Source: an uncultured Alphaproteobacteria bacterium
GTDB lineage: Bacteria; Pseudomonadota; Alphaproteobacteria; Parvibaculales; Parvibaculaceae
Direction of reading: 5' to 3'
NCBI GenBank assembly: GCA_903889655.1
Contig: CAISYL010000065.1
Span: 1 to 33,703 of the forward strand
Length of the DNA: 33,703 nucleotides
Part shown: positions 1-8,746 of the stretch, one piece after another
Position numbering within the stretch: the stretch's first letter is position 1
How the letters are laid out: each line of letters opens with the position of its first letter
Notes under the pieces: generated by a model
The model's input: only the letters and a program-made list of their open reading frames with translations
The model's database searches: none
What the model was told of the DNA's origin: nothing
Translations under genes and position numbers: made by a program

Positions 1-561
1 CCCGTTGAAGTCGAGATCGTAACCGTTGTCGACGCCCTGAATATACATGGCGAGACGTTCGAGCCCGTAGGTCAGTTCGCCCGACACCGGGTTGCAGTCG
101 AAACCGCCGACCTGCTGAAAGTACGTGAACTGCGAGACTTCCATGCCGTCGCACCAGACTTCCCAGCCGAGACCCCAGGCGCCGAGCGTCGGGCTCTCCC
201 AATCGTCCTCGACGAAACGGATGTCGTGGTTCTTCGGATCGATGCCGAGCTCGTAAAGGCTCTCGAGATAGAGCTCCTGCAGATTGTCGGGGTTCGGCTT
301 CAGGATCACCTGAAACTGGTAATAATGCTGGAAGCGGTTCGGATTGGTGCCGTAGCGGCCGTCGGTCGGCCGGCGCGAAGGCTGCACATAGGCCGCCTTC
401 CAGGGCTTCGGACCCAGCGCGCGCAGCGTGGTCGCCGGGTGAAACGTGCCCGCGCCCATCGACATGTCGTAGGGCTGGAGAATCACACAGCCCTGCTTCG
501 CCCAGAAGTGCTGGAGCGTCAGGATCAGCGATTGGAAGGAATGGTCGCGCTTGGCGGTCAT
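1..561 (-). CDS. glyQ: glycyl-tRNA synthetase alpha subunit (partial, C-terminus outside window)
   Basis: The alpha subunit of the tetrameric (alpha2beta2) class II glycyl-tRNA synthetase forms glycyl-adenylate and charges tRNA-Gly in the cytoplasm. The reading frame starts at the ATG at 561 and runs off the left edge, giving 187 of the roughly 300 residues usual for the family. The N-terminus ([20 protein letters not shown]) and the downstream blocks [38 protein letters not shown] and [18 protein letters not shown] are typical GlyQ sequence, so identification is firm. It is the last visible gene of a minus-strand run that begins with the DUF2007-like gene, but a good promoter sits just upstream (622-650), so it is probably transcribed on its own as well. 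glyS would be expected further left, outside the window. Confidence 0.97.
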   Translation of the reverse strand, partial: MTAKRDHSFQSLILTLQHFWAKQGCVILQPYDMSMGAGTFHPATTLRALGPKPWKAAYVQPSRRPTDGRYGTNPNRFQHYYQFQVILKPNPDNLQELYLESLYELGIDPKNHDIRFVEDDWESPTLGAWGLGWEVWCDGMEVSQFTYFQQVGGFDCNPVSGELTYGLERLAMYIQGVDNGYDLDFNG

Positions 562-621
562 GGTTGCCCGTGCATTCAGCCTGTTGCCGGGGCCGCTCAA
601 AAGCGCCCTGAAGGCGGGCGC

Positions 622-650
622 AAACTAGCGGCCCACCCGCAAGGGGTCAA
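622..650 (-). promoter_or_regulatory. candidate sigma70 promoter for glyQ
   Basis: On the minus strand TTGACC (650-645) and TAGTTT (627-622) are separated by exactly 17 bases, placing transcription start near 615, about 55 bases before the glyQ ATG. The -35 is near consensus and the -10 is weak, as is common in alphaproteobacteria. The stretch 562-724 holds no convincing gene; a short imperfect direct repeat around CCCGAAGCGCG (about 674-701) is its only other feature. Confidence 0.55.
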
Positions 651-724
651 CATGAAGGCAATCGGAAGCCGCGCCCGAAGCGCGGAAATGCCCGAAGCGC
701 GAAAACACAAGGCTTACGACGAAA

Positions 725-928
725 TCAGCGACGGCCGTTGCCGTAGCTGTCCGGCACATAGAGCCCTTGCTCGACTTCGCGGAGCGTCCCGAGATCGCGC
801 GGCTCGACGCTGGTGCGGGCTCGCGCCTTCACCATCATCTCGCGCTGGCGCTCGGCGGCGCGCAGAACCGCCTTGTAGGCCGTATAGCAGGCCGCCATCA
901 ACACGGCGGCAAAGACGAGCTTGCTCAT
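725..928 (-). CDS. small single-pass membrane protein, function unknown
   Basis: A 67-residue protein that I do not recognise. Residues 1-20 (MSKLVFAAVLMAACYTAYKA) form one hydrophobic N-terminal segment, followed by a basic, charged tail with RAAERQREMMVKARAR, so a small inner-membrane protein with a soluble tail is the simplest reading. It ends in a polar stretch (LYVPDSYGNGRR). It lies 48 bases after the S49 peptidase on the same strand and ahead of glyQ, suggesting cotranscription with the peptidase gene. A longer ORF overlaps in another frame (714-998) but shows no recognisable signal; this frame is preferred for its plausible membrane anchor. Whether it works with the peptidase is speculation. 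Confidence 0.6.
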   Translation of the reverse strand: MSKLVFAAVLMAACYTAYKAVLRAAERQREMMVKARARTSVEPRDLGTLREVEQGLYVPDSYGNGRR

Positions 929-976
929 CGCCTTCGTCCTCGTTCAGGGCCCGCTCAAATACGGAACCCGCAGCTA

Positions 977-1864
977 TTAAAGTCCAAAACGCCGCCAAAT
1001 GGAACGGGCTTCGATTGCCGAGATGAGTCCGAGGGCAAATCCCTCCCCGAGACCCGTCGCATCGCCCCCGCGCGCGGCGCTCCGAAGGCCGATCCCGCGC
1101 CGCCAGAAGGGCTTTCGGCCGCCGACGACCCGGAGCCGGACCTTGTCGCCGTATTTGGCTCTCATGATACTCCTGAGATCGCCCAATCCGTCGATCAGCC
1201 CCCTGTCGAGCGCCGCCTGCCCGGCCCAGAACTCGCCCGTGAAGAGCCTGTCCGCAGGTTCGACGAGGCGACCGCCGCGGCTTTTGCGGACCAGCGCCTT
1301 GAAGTTCTCGTGCACTTCCTGCTGAAGCGCCTCGAGTTTCGCGACATCCTCCGGGTTTTCCGGCTTGAAAGGATCGAGCATCGACTTGCTCTCGCCGGCC
1401 GTATGTACCCGCCGCTCGACGCCGAGCTTGTCGATGAGGCCGGTAAAGCCGAAGCCGGAGGAGACGACGCCGATCGAACCGACGATCGAGCTTTCATCGG
1501 CATAGATCTCGTCGGCCGCGCAGGCGAGCATGTAGCCGCCCGAGGCAGCCACATCCTCGGCGAAGGCGTAGACCGGGAGTTCCTTCTCCTTCGCCAGCGC
1601 GCGGATGCGCTTGTAGATCAGCGACGACTGCACCGGCGAGCCGCCCGGCGAATTGATGACCAGCGCCACGGCGTTCGCCTTCATGTCGAAGGCCGCCTCG
1701 ATCGGGCCGACCGTCGAGGCGAAATCGATGCCGCCCCGGAGCGGCATCGCCATGCCGATCGCCCCGTTGAGCCGGACGACCGCGACAGTGGCGCGGGGGG
1801 TCCAGTCGGGATCGATGCGGCGGCGCAGGAAGCCGGGAAGGACGGACGCGATCAGCTTTTTCAT
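977..1864 (-). CDS. S49 family serine peptidase (SppA/SohB-like)
   Basis: A 295-residue membrane-associated protease of the signal-peptide-peptidase A group, which degrades leftover signal peptides or membrane-protein fragments. The single-domain length matches the short SppA/SohB forms rather than the roughly 600-residue E. coli SppA. The family Ser-Lys dyad is visible: Ser108 in EDVAASGGYMLA and Lys160 in AGESKSMLDPF. The motif INSPGGSP (70-77) is the usual clp-fold turn. Unlike many relatives there is no strong N-terminal transmembrane helix; residues 1-15 are only moderately hydrophobic and followed by Arg residues, so it may be peripheral or cytoplasmic. It starts 8 bases after the methyltransferase stop on the same strand, indicating an operon. 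Confidence 0.9.
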   Translation of the reverse strand: MKKLIASVLPGFLRRRIDPDWTPRATVAVVRLNGAIGMAMPLRGGIDFASTVGPIEAAFDMKANAVALVINSPGGSPVQSSLIYKRIRALAKEKELPVYAFAEDVAASGGYMLACAADEIYADESSIVGSIGVVSSGFGFTGLIDKLGVERRVHTAGESKSMLDPFKPENPEDVAKLEALQQEVHENFKALVRKSRGGRLVEPADRLFTGEFWAGQAALDRGLIDGLGDLRSIMRAKYGDKVRLRVVGGRKPFWRRGIGLRSAARGGDATGLGEGFALGLISAIEARSIWRRFGL

Positions 1865-1872
1865 GTCTTCTT

Positions 1873-2688
1873 TCAGAGAGGTTGGTCGAGCAGCAGCGCC
1901 GCCCCATGCCTTAGAATATTTTCGGCGCGCTCCGTGAAGCGGCCATCGCGTCCATGCAGCACAAGGCCCGGACGGATCGTCAGCGGCGCGCGCGAGCCGC
2001 GGATGCCGCGCACGATGACGCGGCTGGCGGGCTTGCCGGCGGCCGGCCAGAGCGGAAACACCTCGACGCCGCCGACATGACCTTCGAGCGCGACCAGCAA
2101 TTGCGACAGCGCATCGGCGCGGTGGATGAAGCTCACCGTGCCCTTGGGCCGCGCCATCACGCAGGCGAACCGCACCCAGTCGCCGAGATCGGAGCCGAGC
2201 GTCATATGCGCCTGCGCCTTGCCGGCATCGGGCGGCAACGGCGATGCCGCATCGTGGTAAGGGGGGTTTGCAAAGACATGGTGCCAGCTTTGCGGCTCGA
2301 GCCCCAGCGCGGCAAGATCACGCACCGGCGCGCCGATATCGCCTTCGTAAAACAAGACCCTGGTCTGGAAATCGTTGCGCCGCGCATTCTCCCGCGCGAT
2401 CCGCACGAGATCGGGCTGAAGTTCGAGCCCCGCAATCTCGGCATCGGTCACGCGCGCCGCAAGACAGAGCGAGGCGACGCCGACGCCCGCGCCCGCTTCC
2501 AGCACGCGCTCGCCATGCCGCGCCGGAACCGAGGCCGCGAGCAGCACCGCATCGATGCCGGCGCGATAGCCCTTTTCGGGCTGCAGCAATTGCAGCCGTC
2601 CGCCGAGAAACCCGTCATCCGTCCAGGCGCCGGAAGATGCCTCTGCCGCAATGATCTTTCCCACCGTCTCTTCCGATAATCCGCTCAT
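1873..2688 (-). CDS. SAM-dependent methyltransferase, tRNA1(Val) adenine-N6 methyltransferase type (TrmN6-like)
   Basis: A 271-residue Rossmann-fold methyltransferase. The N-terminal GGRLQLLQPEKGYRAGIDAVLLAA block matches the TrmN6/YfiC family, followed by the SAM-binding VLEAGAGVGVASLCLA and, mid-protein, the NPPY motif (FANPPYHD) diagnostic of amino-group methylation of adenine, guanine or glutamine. The likely role is N6-methylation of an adenosine in tRNA; the exact substrate is inferred from the family. A start at 2736 is possible, but 2688 is preferred: a GGTGA sequence lies 7 bases upstream and the start then falls 7 bases after the DUF2007 stop instead of overlapping it. The next gene (S49 peptidase) begins 8 bases downstream. 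Confidence 0.85.
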   Translation of the reverse strand: MSGLSEETVGKIIAAEASSGAWTDDGFLGGRLQLLQPEKGYRAGIDAVLLAASVPARHGERVLEAGAGVGVASLCLAARVTDAEIAGLELQPDLVRIARENARRNDFQTRVLFYEGDIGAPVRDLAALGLEPQSWHHVFANPPYHDAASPLPPDAGKAQAHMTLGSDLGDWVRFACVMARPKGTVSFIHRADALSQLLVALEGHVGGVEVFPLWPAAGKPASRVIVRGIRGSRAPLTIRPGLVLHGRDGRFTERAENILRHGAALLLDQPL

Positions 2689-2695
2689 GTCCCGC

Positions 2696-2902
2696 TCACC
2701 GGTCCTTGATATCGTCGAGAATAAGACGCGCCGCATCGAGATCGTCGCCCGTCACCATGATACGACGCGGCAGGACGCCGAGCGAGCCCTCCACCAGGCT
2801 CATATGGGTATCGAGCACCAGCGGTTCGATACCCGCCTCACGCAGCCGATGCTCCAGATAGGAAATGAGCACGATGTCGTTCGTCCGGATCAGTTCTTCC
2901 AT
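2696..2902 (-). CDS. DUF2007 family small protein
   Basis: A 68-residue protein with the DUF2007 pattern: an N-terminal MEELIRTNDIVLISYLEHRL, where family members read a change of source or locus, then REAGIEPLVLDTHMS, and a C-terminal MVTGDDLDAARLILDDI. The family is annotated as putative signal-transducing or regulatory, without an established function. An upstream ATG at 2950 would add 16 arginine-rich residues; I prefer 2902 because the domain begins there and a purine-rich GGGGAGAG precedes it, although that spacing is tight. It is first in the minus-strand group leading to the methyltransferase and S49 peptidase, and divergent from the polyprenyl synthase. Confidence 0.8.
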   Translation of the reverse strand: MEELIRTNDIVLISYLEHRLREAGIEPLVLDTHMSLVEGSLGVLPRRIMVTGDDLDAARLILDDIKDR

Positions 2903-2978
2903 CTCTCCCCGCAAAGCCCCCTCCCGGCGTGCCGCGCTTCGCCCGATCACAAGTTCGGGAGCGGCTTTGCCGCCACAC

Positions 2979-3007
2979 TTGCCGCCTTGTGCGCGCCCTC
3001 TTATGCT
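2979..3007 (+). promoter_or_regulatory. candidate promoter for polyprenyl diphosphate synthase gene
   Basis: TTGCCG (2979-2984) and TATGCT (3002-3007) are separated by exactly 17 bases. Start of transcription would be near 3014, giving a leader of about 40 bases with an AGGAG at 3044-3048. Confidence 0.45.
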
Positions 3008-3054
3008 GCCACAGAGGCTAACACATTTCCGGACTGTAGTTTCAGGAGCGAAGA

Positions 3055-4074
3055 TTGGGCGTTGTGGTCCCCCTCGAGGACGAACGCGGACGGAGCCAGA
3101 ACGCCGTCGCGCAGTTGCAGGCCCTCGTGCGCGAGGACATGGAGGACGTCAACGAATTCATCCGTGAACGGATGGCTTCGGACGTGCCGATGATCCCCGA
3201 ACTTGCGAGCCATCTCATCAATTCGGGCGGCAAGCGGCTCCGGCCGATGCTGACCATCGCGGCCTCGAGGCTTTGCGGCTATGAAGGCGCGGACCACATC
3301 AAGCTCGCGGCCAGCGTCGAGTTCCTGCATACGGCGACGCTGCTCCACGATGACGTCGTCGACGAGAGCGATCTCCGCCGCGGCCAGAAGACCGCGCGGA
3401 TGCTCTGGGGCAACCAGGCGAGCGTGCTGGTCGGCGATTTCCTGCTCGGCCGCGCCTTCCGCCTGATGGTCGAGACGAAGAGTCTGCGCGCGCTGGAAAT
3501 CATCGCCAATGCGGCTTCCGTCATCGCCGAAGGCGAGGTGATGCAGCTTGCGGCCGCCAAGGACACCGGCACCACCGAAGACGCCTATATGCGCGTCATC
3601 GCGGCCAAGACCGCCGCCCTGTTCGCTGCCGCCGCCGAAGTCGGCGCGGTGATCGCGGCGCGCGGCCATGGCGAGGCGGCGGCGCTCGAATCCTACGGCC
3701 GCAATCTCGGCATCGCTTTCCAGCTCGTCGACGACGCACTGGATTACGGCGGACGTGCCGCGACGCTCGGCAAGAATGTCGGCGACGATTTCCGCGAACG
3801 CAAGATCACGCTGCCCGTCGTTCTGGCCTTCCGCCGTGGCGGCAAGGAAGAGCGCGCCTTCTGGGAGCGCACGCTGCGCGAAGGCGACCAGCGCCCCGGC
3901 GATCTCGAACATGCGCAGGAGCTGATGGTCAAGCATGCCGCGATCGAGGACACGATCACGCGCGCGCGGCATTACGGCGCCATCGCCAAGGACGCGCTGG
4001 CGATCTTCCCCGACAGCGCCTACTCCCGCGCGCTGCTCGATCTGGTCGATTTCTGCATCAGCCGGACTTACTGA
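3055..4074 (+). CDS. ispB: long-chain polyprenyl diphosphate synthase (octaprenyl/decaprenyl type)
   Basis: A 339-residue trans-prenyltransferase that adds isopentenyl diphosphate to an allylic primer to make the ubiquinone side chain. Both Asp-rich motifs are present: DDVVD at 99-103 and DDALD at 226-230, along with GGKRLRP (58-64) for substrate binding. The residues before the first Asp motif (EFLHTATLLH) are typical of long-chain enzymes. Chain length cannot be read from sequence alone; decaprenyl would fit the Q10 of alphaproteobacteria. The start is TTG, supported by AGGAG at 3044-3048, six bases upstream, and by the absence of a better start. It ends only 6 bases before the convergent ispE stop. 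Confidence 0.93.
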   Translation: MGVVVPLEDERGRSQNAVAQLQALVREDMEDVNEFIRERMASDVPMIPELASHLINSGGKRLRPMLTIAASRLCGYEGADHIKLAASVEFLHTATLLHDDVVDESDLRRGQKTARMLWGNQASVLVGDFLLGRAFRLMVETKSLRALEIIANAASVIAEGEVMQLAAAKDTGTTEDAYMRVIAAKTAALFAAAAEVGAVIAARGHGEAAALESYGRNLGIAFQLVDDALDYGGRAATLGKNVGDDFRERKITLPVVLAFRRGGKEERAFWERTLREGDQRPGDLEHAQELMVKHAAIEDTITRARHYGAIAKDALAIFPDSAYSRALLDLVDFCISRTY

Positions 4075-4080
4075 GAGCGA

Positions 4081-4950
4081 TCAGGACGCAACCGCCGACG
4101 CCGCCACCCACCAGCCGGGGCGTTCAACCGCATCGGCCGCCGCCCGCGCCTCGTCTTCCGTCGCATAGATCCCGAAACAGGTCGCGCCCGATCCCGACAT
4201 GCGGGCAAGCCGGCAGCCCTTCGTCGCGGCGATCGCGGCAAGAACGTCGCCGATTGCCGGCACCACGCTGCGCGCTGGCGCTTCCAGATCGTTGCCATTG
4301 ACGGTCAGCCATTCGAGCAACACATCGAGGCTCGCGAAAGCCGGCCGTTCCACGACGGTCGGCATTTCGGCCAGAGCCGGCGCGCCGAGCGCCTTGAAGA
4401 CGGCGGCGGTCGAGACGGCGACGCCCGGATTGACGAGCAGCAATGCGAAATGCGGCAGTCCTGCGATACGCGCGACACGCTCTCCACGCGCCCACATGAA
4501 GGCAGGCCGCGAATCGAGACAGACCGGCACATCGGCGCCGAGCGTGAAGGCGAGCGCCGCCGGCATGTGCTCCTCGATCCTGACGCCCCAGAGCCGCGCC
4601 AGCGCCCGCAACGTCGCCGCCGCATCGGCCGAGCCGCCGCCGATGCCGGAGGCGACGGGAAGGTTCTTGCAGAGAGCGACATGTGCGCCCGCCCGTCCCA
4701 TCTCGCCGCCGAGAAGCCGCGCGGCGCGGAGCACGAGATTGTCGCCGTCTTCGGTCAACGCGCTCGCGAAGGGACCTTCGAGCGCCATCGAAAATTCCGC
4801 CGCCGGCATCGCCGTCACGCGGTCGCCGACGTCGACGAAGACGACGAGGCTCTGCAACTCGTGATAGCCGTCGCCGCGTCGGCCGAGCACCTTGAGCGAG
4901 AGGTTGATCTTCGCGCGGGCAAGCTCTTCCGTTGAAGCCACAGGCGTCAT
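4081..4950 (-). CDS. ispE: 4-diphosphocytidyl-2-C-methyl-D-erythritol kinase
   Basis: IspE phosphorylates the 2-hydroxyl of CDP-methylerythritol in the non-mevalonate (MEP) pathway to isopentenyl diphosphate. This 289-residue protein has the GHMP-kinase layout: AKINLSLKVLGRR near the N-terminus with the active-site Lys14, DGYHELQS (27-34), the ATP-binding glycine loop LPVASGIGGGSADAAA (97-112), the catalytic-Asp block GADVPVCL (Asp140), and the C-terminal MSGSGATCFG. Length is normal. It begins 4 bases after the stop of the TPR lipoprotein gene, so the two are cotranscribed, an arrangement often seen in alphaproteobacteria. It is convergent with the polyprenyl synthase, which consumes the pathway's product. 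Confidence 0.96.
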   Translation of the reverse strand: MTPVASTEELARAKINLSLKVLGRRGDGYHELQSLVVFVDVGDRVTAMPAAEFSMALEGPFASALTEDGDNLVLRAARLLGGEMGRAGAHVALCKNLPVASGIGGGSADAAATLRALARLWGVRIEEHMPAALAFTLGADVPVCLDSRPAFMWARGERVARIAGLPHFALLLVNPGVAVSTAAVFKALGAPALAEMPTVVERPAFASLDVLLEWLTVNGNDLEAPARSVVPAIGDVLAAIAATKGCRLARMSGSGATCFGIYATEDEARAAADAVERPGWWVAASAVAS

Positions 4951-4954
4951 GGGA

Positions 4955-6730
4955 TCAGGAGCCGCGCGGCCCCGGCTCGCGATGTTGCGCGGCCTCGCCG
5001 GCTTCGAGCCCGAGTTCGAGTTTGCTCCTGATGAGCGCGACGCGATCGGCGTCGGGCTTCATGTCGAGCGCATGGCTCCACTGAAACCGCGCCTCGATCT
5101 TGCGCCCGACCTTCCACAAGCCGTCGCCGAGATGCTCGTTGATCGTCGGGTCGCCCGGCTCGAGCTCGACGGCGCGTTCGAGATATTCGACGGCCTTGGG
5201 ATATTCGCCCATGCGGAACAGCGCCCAGCCGAGACTGTCGACGATGAAGCCGTCATTGGGACGAAGCTCGACGGCCTTCTCGATCATGGTGAGCGCTTCC
5301 TTGAGGTTGCGCCCCTGCTCGATCCAGGAATAGCCGAGATAGTTGAGAACGAGCGGATGATCGTCCGAAAGCTTCAGCGCGAGCTTCAGGTCCGCTTCCG
5401 CCTCCGGCCAGTGGCCGAGCCTTTCGTTGCAGATGCCGCGCGCATAATAGAGCGACCAGTGCGTCGGGTCCGGCTTGCCGACAATGGCGATGGCGCGCGT
5501 ATATTCGGCTGCGGCCTCGGCATATTTCTCCTTGCCGCGATAGATATCGCCGAGCGCGATGATCGGCTCGACCGCTTTCGGGTCGTCCGCGATCGCCTCG
5601 TGAAGGACGGCGACGGCCTCGTCCTGCCGGTCGAGACGGTCGAGATCGAGCGCCTTCTGGATGCGCGCATTGTCGTAGAGCGGCGAATCCTTATCCACCG
5701 CATCATAGGCGGCGATGGCGTCGGCCCAGCGCTTCTTCTGCTCATAGGTATCGGCGAGCAGCGTGCGCGCGACGCCGAAATCGGGCCGCATCCAGATTGC
5801 AAGCTGGAGATAGAGCGAGGCGAGATCGTTGGAAGGATCCTGCGCCAGCGCGCTGCCGAGGCCGTAAAGCGCTTCGGCGACGCCTTCGGCGGCGCTTCCC
5901 ACCAGCGGCTTCATCTTTTCGTCGGACGCAAGCTGCTTCAGCGCCGCTTTCACCAGCGGGTGATCGGGCGCAAGCGTCGCATATTGATCGAGCACGGCGC
6001 GCGCTTCGTCCCGTCGTCCCTGCCGGTCGAGGAAACTCGCATAGCCCTGCACGATGCGGATCGAAGTGCCGCCGCTCGTCTCCATCGCCTGCCGGTAGGA
6101 GGCTTCTGCATCCTTCGCGTCGCCGAGAAGATCGAAGATCAGCGCCTTGTGATAGGACCTGAAAAGATCGAAGGCCGGCTTGTCGTCGAAGGCCTTGAGC
6201 TTCTGGAGCGCAAGCTCCTGATTGCCGTCGCCGGCCGCGGCCCAGGCTTCGGTCAGCGAGCCGACAAGAGCGACGAAGGCGCCCTGCTCCGCATTGCCGA
6301 TTTCCGTCTGCGCGTCCTTGTAGTCGCCGTCCTTGATCGCCTGGAGCGAGAGGACGAGCCGCGCCATCCGGTGATCGGGCACGACCTTGACGAGGCGCTG
6401 CGCGAGATCGACCGCGCGGTCCATGTCGCCGCCATTGAGCGCGACCATGAAGGCGCGCTCGAGAATGACGGCATTCTGGGGATCGGTCGCGAGCGTGCGG
6501 TCGAAATACTGCGCCGCCGTCTTTTCGTCGTGCTGACTGCCGGCAAACCGCGCCGCGAGATAATTGCCATAAGCATCGTCGCGATCGCCGCCGCCCATCA
6601 ACCCGGTATCGGCGCAACCCTGAAGAATGAGAAGGGCCGCGAGCGCGGTCGCGCCGGCCGCCCAGCGAGGCAAAACGAGGCGGCGGGAAGCGCTCCGGCG
6701 GCAGTCCGGAGCCATCGATATGGACGCCAT
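4955..6730 (-). CDS. TPR-repeat lipoprotein
   Basis: A 591-residue protein built almost entirely of tetratricopeptide repeats. Clear repeats include AAQYFDRTLATDPQNAVILE, EEYTRAIAI-type helices around KYAEAAAEYTRA, EADLKLALKLSDDHPLVLNY and KAVEYLERAVELEPGDPTI. The N-terminus has a basic stretch, a hydrophobic helix (AAGATALAALLIL) and a lipobox-like LQGC with the modified Cys at residue 39, so it is probably an outer-membrane-facing or periplasmic lipoprotein acting as a protein-interaction scaffold. The start at 6730 is chosen because the longer frame (to 6838) would run back through the terminator hairpin at 6814-6844. Upstream ribosome-binding signal is weak (AGAGG). No catalytic domain is visible; the specific partner is unknown. 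Cotranscribed with ispE. Confidence 0.85.
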   Translation of the reverse strand: MASISMAPDCRRSASRRLVLPRWAAGATALAALLILQGCADTGLMGGGDRDDAYGNYLAARFAGSQHDEKTAAQYFDRTLATDPQNAVILERAFMVALNGGDMDRAVDLAQRLVKVVPDHRMARLVLSLQAIKDGDYKDAQTEIGNAEQGAFVALVGSLTEAWAAAGDGNQELALQKLKAFDDKPAFDLFRSYHKALIFDLLGDAKDAEASYRQAMETSGGTSIRIVQGYASFLDRQGRRDEARAVLDQYATLAPDHPLVKAALKQLASDEKMKPLVGSAAEGVAEALYGLGSALAQDPSNDLASLYLQLAIWMRPDFGVARTLLADTYEQKKRWADAIAAYDAVDKDSPLYDNARIQKALDLDRLDRQDEAVAVLHEAIADDPKAVEPIIALGDIYRGKEKYAEAAAEYTRAIAIVGKPDPTHWSLYYARGICNERLGHWPEAEADLKLALKLSDDHPLVLNYLGYSWIEQGRNLKEALTMIEKAVELRPNDGFIVDSLGWALFRMGEYPKAVEYLERAVELEPGDPTINEHLGDGLWKVGRKIEARFQWSHALDMKPDADRVALIRSKLELGLEAGEAAQHREPGPRGS

Positions 6731-6813
6731 ATAACGTCTTGCCTCTGAACACGCGGGCCTTGCGCCATGGCAAGGGCCGACCGGAAGGAAACCCAATCTA
6801 CGGACACGAAGAA

Positions 6814-6844
6814 GCCGGCGTCCCCCCAATCGGGGCACGCCGGC
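6814..6844 (-). terminator. rho-independent terminator after ETF-QO gene
   Basis: A GC-rich hairpin: arms GCCGGCGT-CCCC and GGGG-CACGCCGGC around a short CCAAT-type loop, 12 to 13 pairs with one mismatch. On the minus strand it is followed by TTCTTCGTG, a modest T-rich tail. It sits 66 bases past the ETF-QO stop and upstream of the TPR gene start. Confidence 0.65.
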
Positions 6845-6910
6845 CCTCGTTGACCAGCAGCTTAGCGCATTCGTCGCGCTTGCGATATGAGCGCCTTCAG
6901 CGAAGTCCCT

Positions 6911-8581
6911 TCACATATTCGGGTAATTGGGTCCGCCGGCGCCTTCCGGAACCGTCCAGTTGATGTTCTGGGTCGGATCCTTGATATCGCAGGTTTTGCA
7001 GTGGACGCAGTTCTGCGCATTGATCTGGAAGCGCGGATTGGAGCCGTCCGCCTCCCGCACGACTTCATAGACGCCGGCCGGGCAATAGCGCTGCGCCGGC
7101 TCGGCGAAGGTCGGCAGGTTGTAGGCGATCGGGATCGCCGGGTCCTTGAGCTTCAGATGGACCGGCTGGTCCTCTTCGTGATTGGTCGCCGAGATGAAGA
7201 CCGAGGAGAGCTTGTCGAAGGAGACCTTGCCGTCGGGCTTGGGATAGTCGATCGGCTTGCATTCGCTGGCCTTCTTCAGCGACTCGTGATCGGCCTTCTT
7301 GTGCTTCAGCGTGAAGGGCAGACCGATACCGAGATTGTTCATCCACATGTCGATGAAGCTGAAGCCCATGCCGAAGAACGTGCCGAAGCGCGACAGGAAT
7401 GGCTTCACGTTGCGGACCCGCTTCAGGTCCTTGTAGACCGGGCTGCCGATATAGGCCTCCGCATAGGCGGTCAGCTCGTCGGACTGGCGTCCCGCCTTCA
7501 CGGCGTCGAAGGCTGCTTCCGCACCCATCATGCCGGTCAGCACCGCATTGTGGCTGCCCTTGATGCGCGGCACGTTGACGAAACCGGCCGCGCAGCCGAT
7601 CAGGGCGCCGCCCGGGAAGACGAGCTTCGGCACCGACTGGAACCCGCCTTCGGTGATCGCGCGCGCGCCATAGGCGATGCGCTTGCCGCCCTCGAAGGTG
7701 TCGCGGATCGCCGGATGCGTCTTGAAGCGCTGGAACTCGTCGAAGGGCGAGAGATAGGGGTTCTTGTAGTTGAGGTGGACGACGAAGCCCACCGAGACCA
7801 GATTTTCGCCGAAATGATAGAGGAAGGAGCCGCCGCCCGTATCGTCGCTGAGCGGCCAGCCCAGCGTGTGCTGGACGGTGCCCTTCTTGTGCTTGGCCGG
7901 ATCGATCTCCCAGATTTCCTTGAGGCCGATGCCGTATTTCTGCGGATCGCGGCCCTCGTCGAGCTTGAACTTGCGCGTCAGTTCCTTGGTCAGCGAACCG
8001 CGCGCGCCCTCGGCGAAGAGCGTGTACTTGGCGCGCAGTTCCATGCCGCGCGTGTAGCTGTCCTTGTGGTGGCCGTCCTTGGCGACGCCCATGTCGCCCG
8101 TGGCGACACCGCGCACGCTGCCGTCCTCATTATAAAGAACCTCGGCACCGGCAAAGCCCGGGTAGATTTCGACGCCGAGTTCCTCGGCCTTGGTCGCGAG
8201 CCAGCGGCAGAGATTGGCGAGGCTGCCGATGTAGTTGCCGTGATTGTTCATCAGCGGCGGGTAGAGGAAGCTCGGGATGGAAAGGCTGCCGGCCGGCCCG
8301 AGATAGATGAAATGGTCGGACGTCACCGGCGTGTCGAGCGGCGCGCCCTGCTCGCGCCAGTCCGGGATCAGCTTGTTGAGACCTGAAGGATCGATGACCG
8401 CGCCCGAGAGAATATGAGCGCCGACTTCGGAGCCCTTCTCGATCAGGCACACGGACAGATCGAAATCCTGCTCCGCCGCCAGCTGGCGCAGACGGATCGC
8501 CGCGGAGAGCCCCGCCGGGCCGCCGCCGACGACGAGGACGTCATATTCCATGAATTCGCGTTCGGGCAGCGGTTCGCTCAT
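6911..8581 (-). CDS. electron transfer flavoprotein-ubiquinone oxidoreductase
   Basis: A 556-residue inner-membrane-associated flavo-iron-sulfur protein that passes electrons from ETF (reduced by acyl-CoA and other dehydrogenases) to ubiquinone. The FAD-binding [12 protein letters not shown] lies at 17-28. The quinone-side insert [25 protein letters not shown] is characteristic. The C-terminal [4Fe-4S] ligands are all present: Cys500 in RYCPAGVYE and Cys525, Cys528, Cys531 in [13 protein letters not shown]. Length matches bacterial and mitochondrial ETF-QO. Start 8581 is chosen over 8656 because AGGAGA lies 7 bases upstream. It is transcribed alone from a candidate promoter at 8625-8653 and ends in a terminator. 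etfAB is not in the window. Confidence 0.96.
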   Translation of the reverse strand: MSEPLPEREFMEYDVLVVGGGPAGLSAAIRLRQLAAEQDFDLSVCLIEKGSEVGAHILSGAVIDPSGLNKLIPDWREQGAPLDTPVTSDHFIYLGPAGSLSIPSFLYPPLMNNHGNYIGSLANLCRWLATKAEELGVEIYPGFAGAEVLYNEDGSVRGVATGDMGVAKDGHHKDSYTRGMELRAKYTLFAEGARGSLTKELTRKFKLDEGRDPQKYGIGLKEIWEIDPAKHKKGTVQHTLGWPLSDDTGGGSFLYHFGENLVSVGFVVHLNYKNPYLSPFDEFQRFKTHPAIRDTFEGGKRIAYGARAITEGGFQSVPKLVFPGGALIGCAAGFVNVPRIKGSHNAVLTGMMGAEAAFDAVKAGRQSDELTAYAEAYIGSPVYKDLKRVRNVKPFLSRFGTFFGMGFSFIDMWMNNLGIGLPFTLKHKKADHESLKKASECKPIDYPKPDGKVSFDKLSSVFISATNHEEDQPVHLKLKDPAIPIAYNLPTFAEPAQRYCPAGVYEVVREADGSNPRFQINAQNCVHCKTCDIKDPTQNINWTVPEGAGGPNYPNM

Positions 8582-8624
8582 CAGATCATCTCCTGGACCG
8601 TCGGGGGCCTCTTCATGCGGGCAC

Positions 8625-8653
8625 TTTATGGTGCTTCGTATCTGATTGGTCAA
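8625..8653 (-). promoter_or_regulatory. candidate promoter for ETF-QO gene
   Basis: On the minus strand TTGACC (8653-8648) and CATAAA (8630-8625) are 17 bases apart, with transcription start near 8618 and the ETF-QO ATG at 8581. No equally good promoter is seen for the divergent uracil-DNA glycosylase gene. Confidence 0.55.
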
Positions 8654-8746
8654 CAAGGCGGGAGGCCCGTGCTAGTCTGCATGCCTCTCTGTTCAATTCC
8701 GATCCAGCGAGCCCGTAACGCTATGCCGCAGTTGGGGAAACCCACG

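Noticed and set aside
767-2080. 437-codon plus-strand frame across the S49 peptidase and methyltransferase
   Set aside because: It spans two well-supported minus-strand genes and their junction, with no family motif.
4892-8386. Open frames of 618 and 499 codons opposite the TPR and ETF-QO genes
   Set aside because: Same cause: shadows of confidently identified genes on the other strand, with no recognisable motifs and no start signals.
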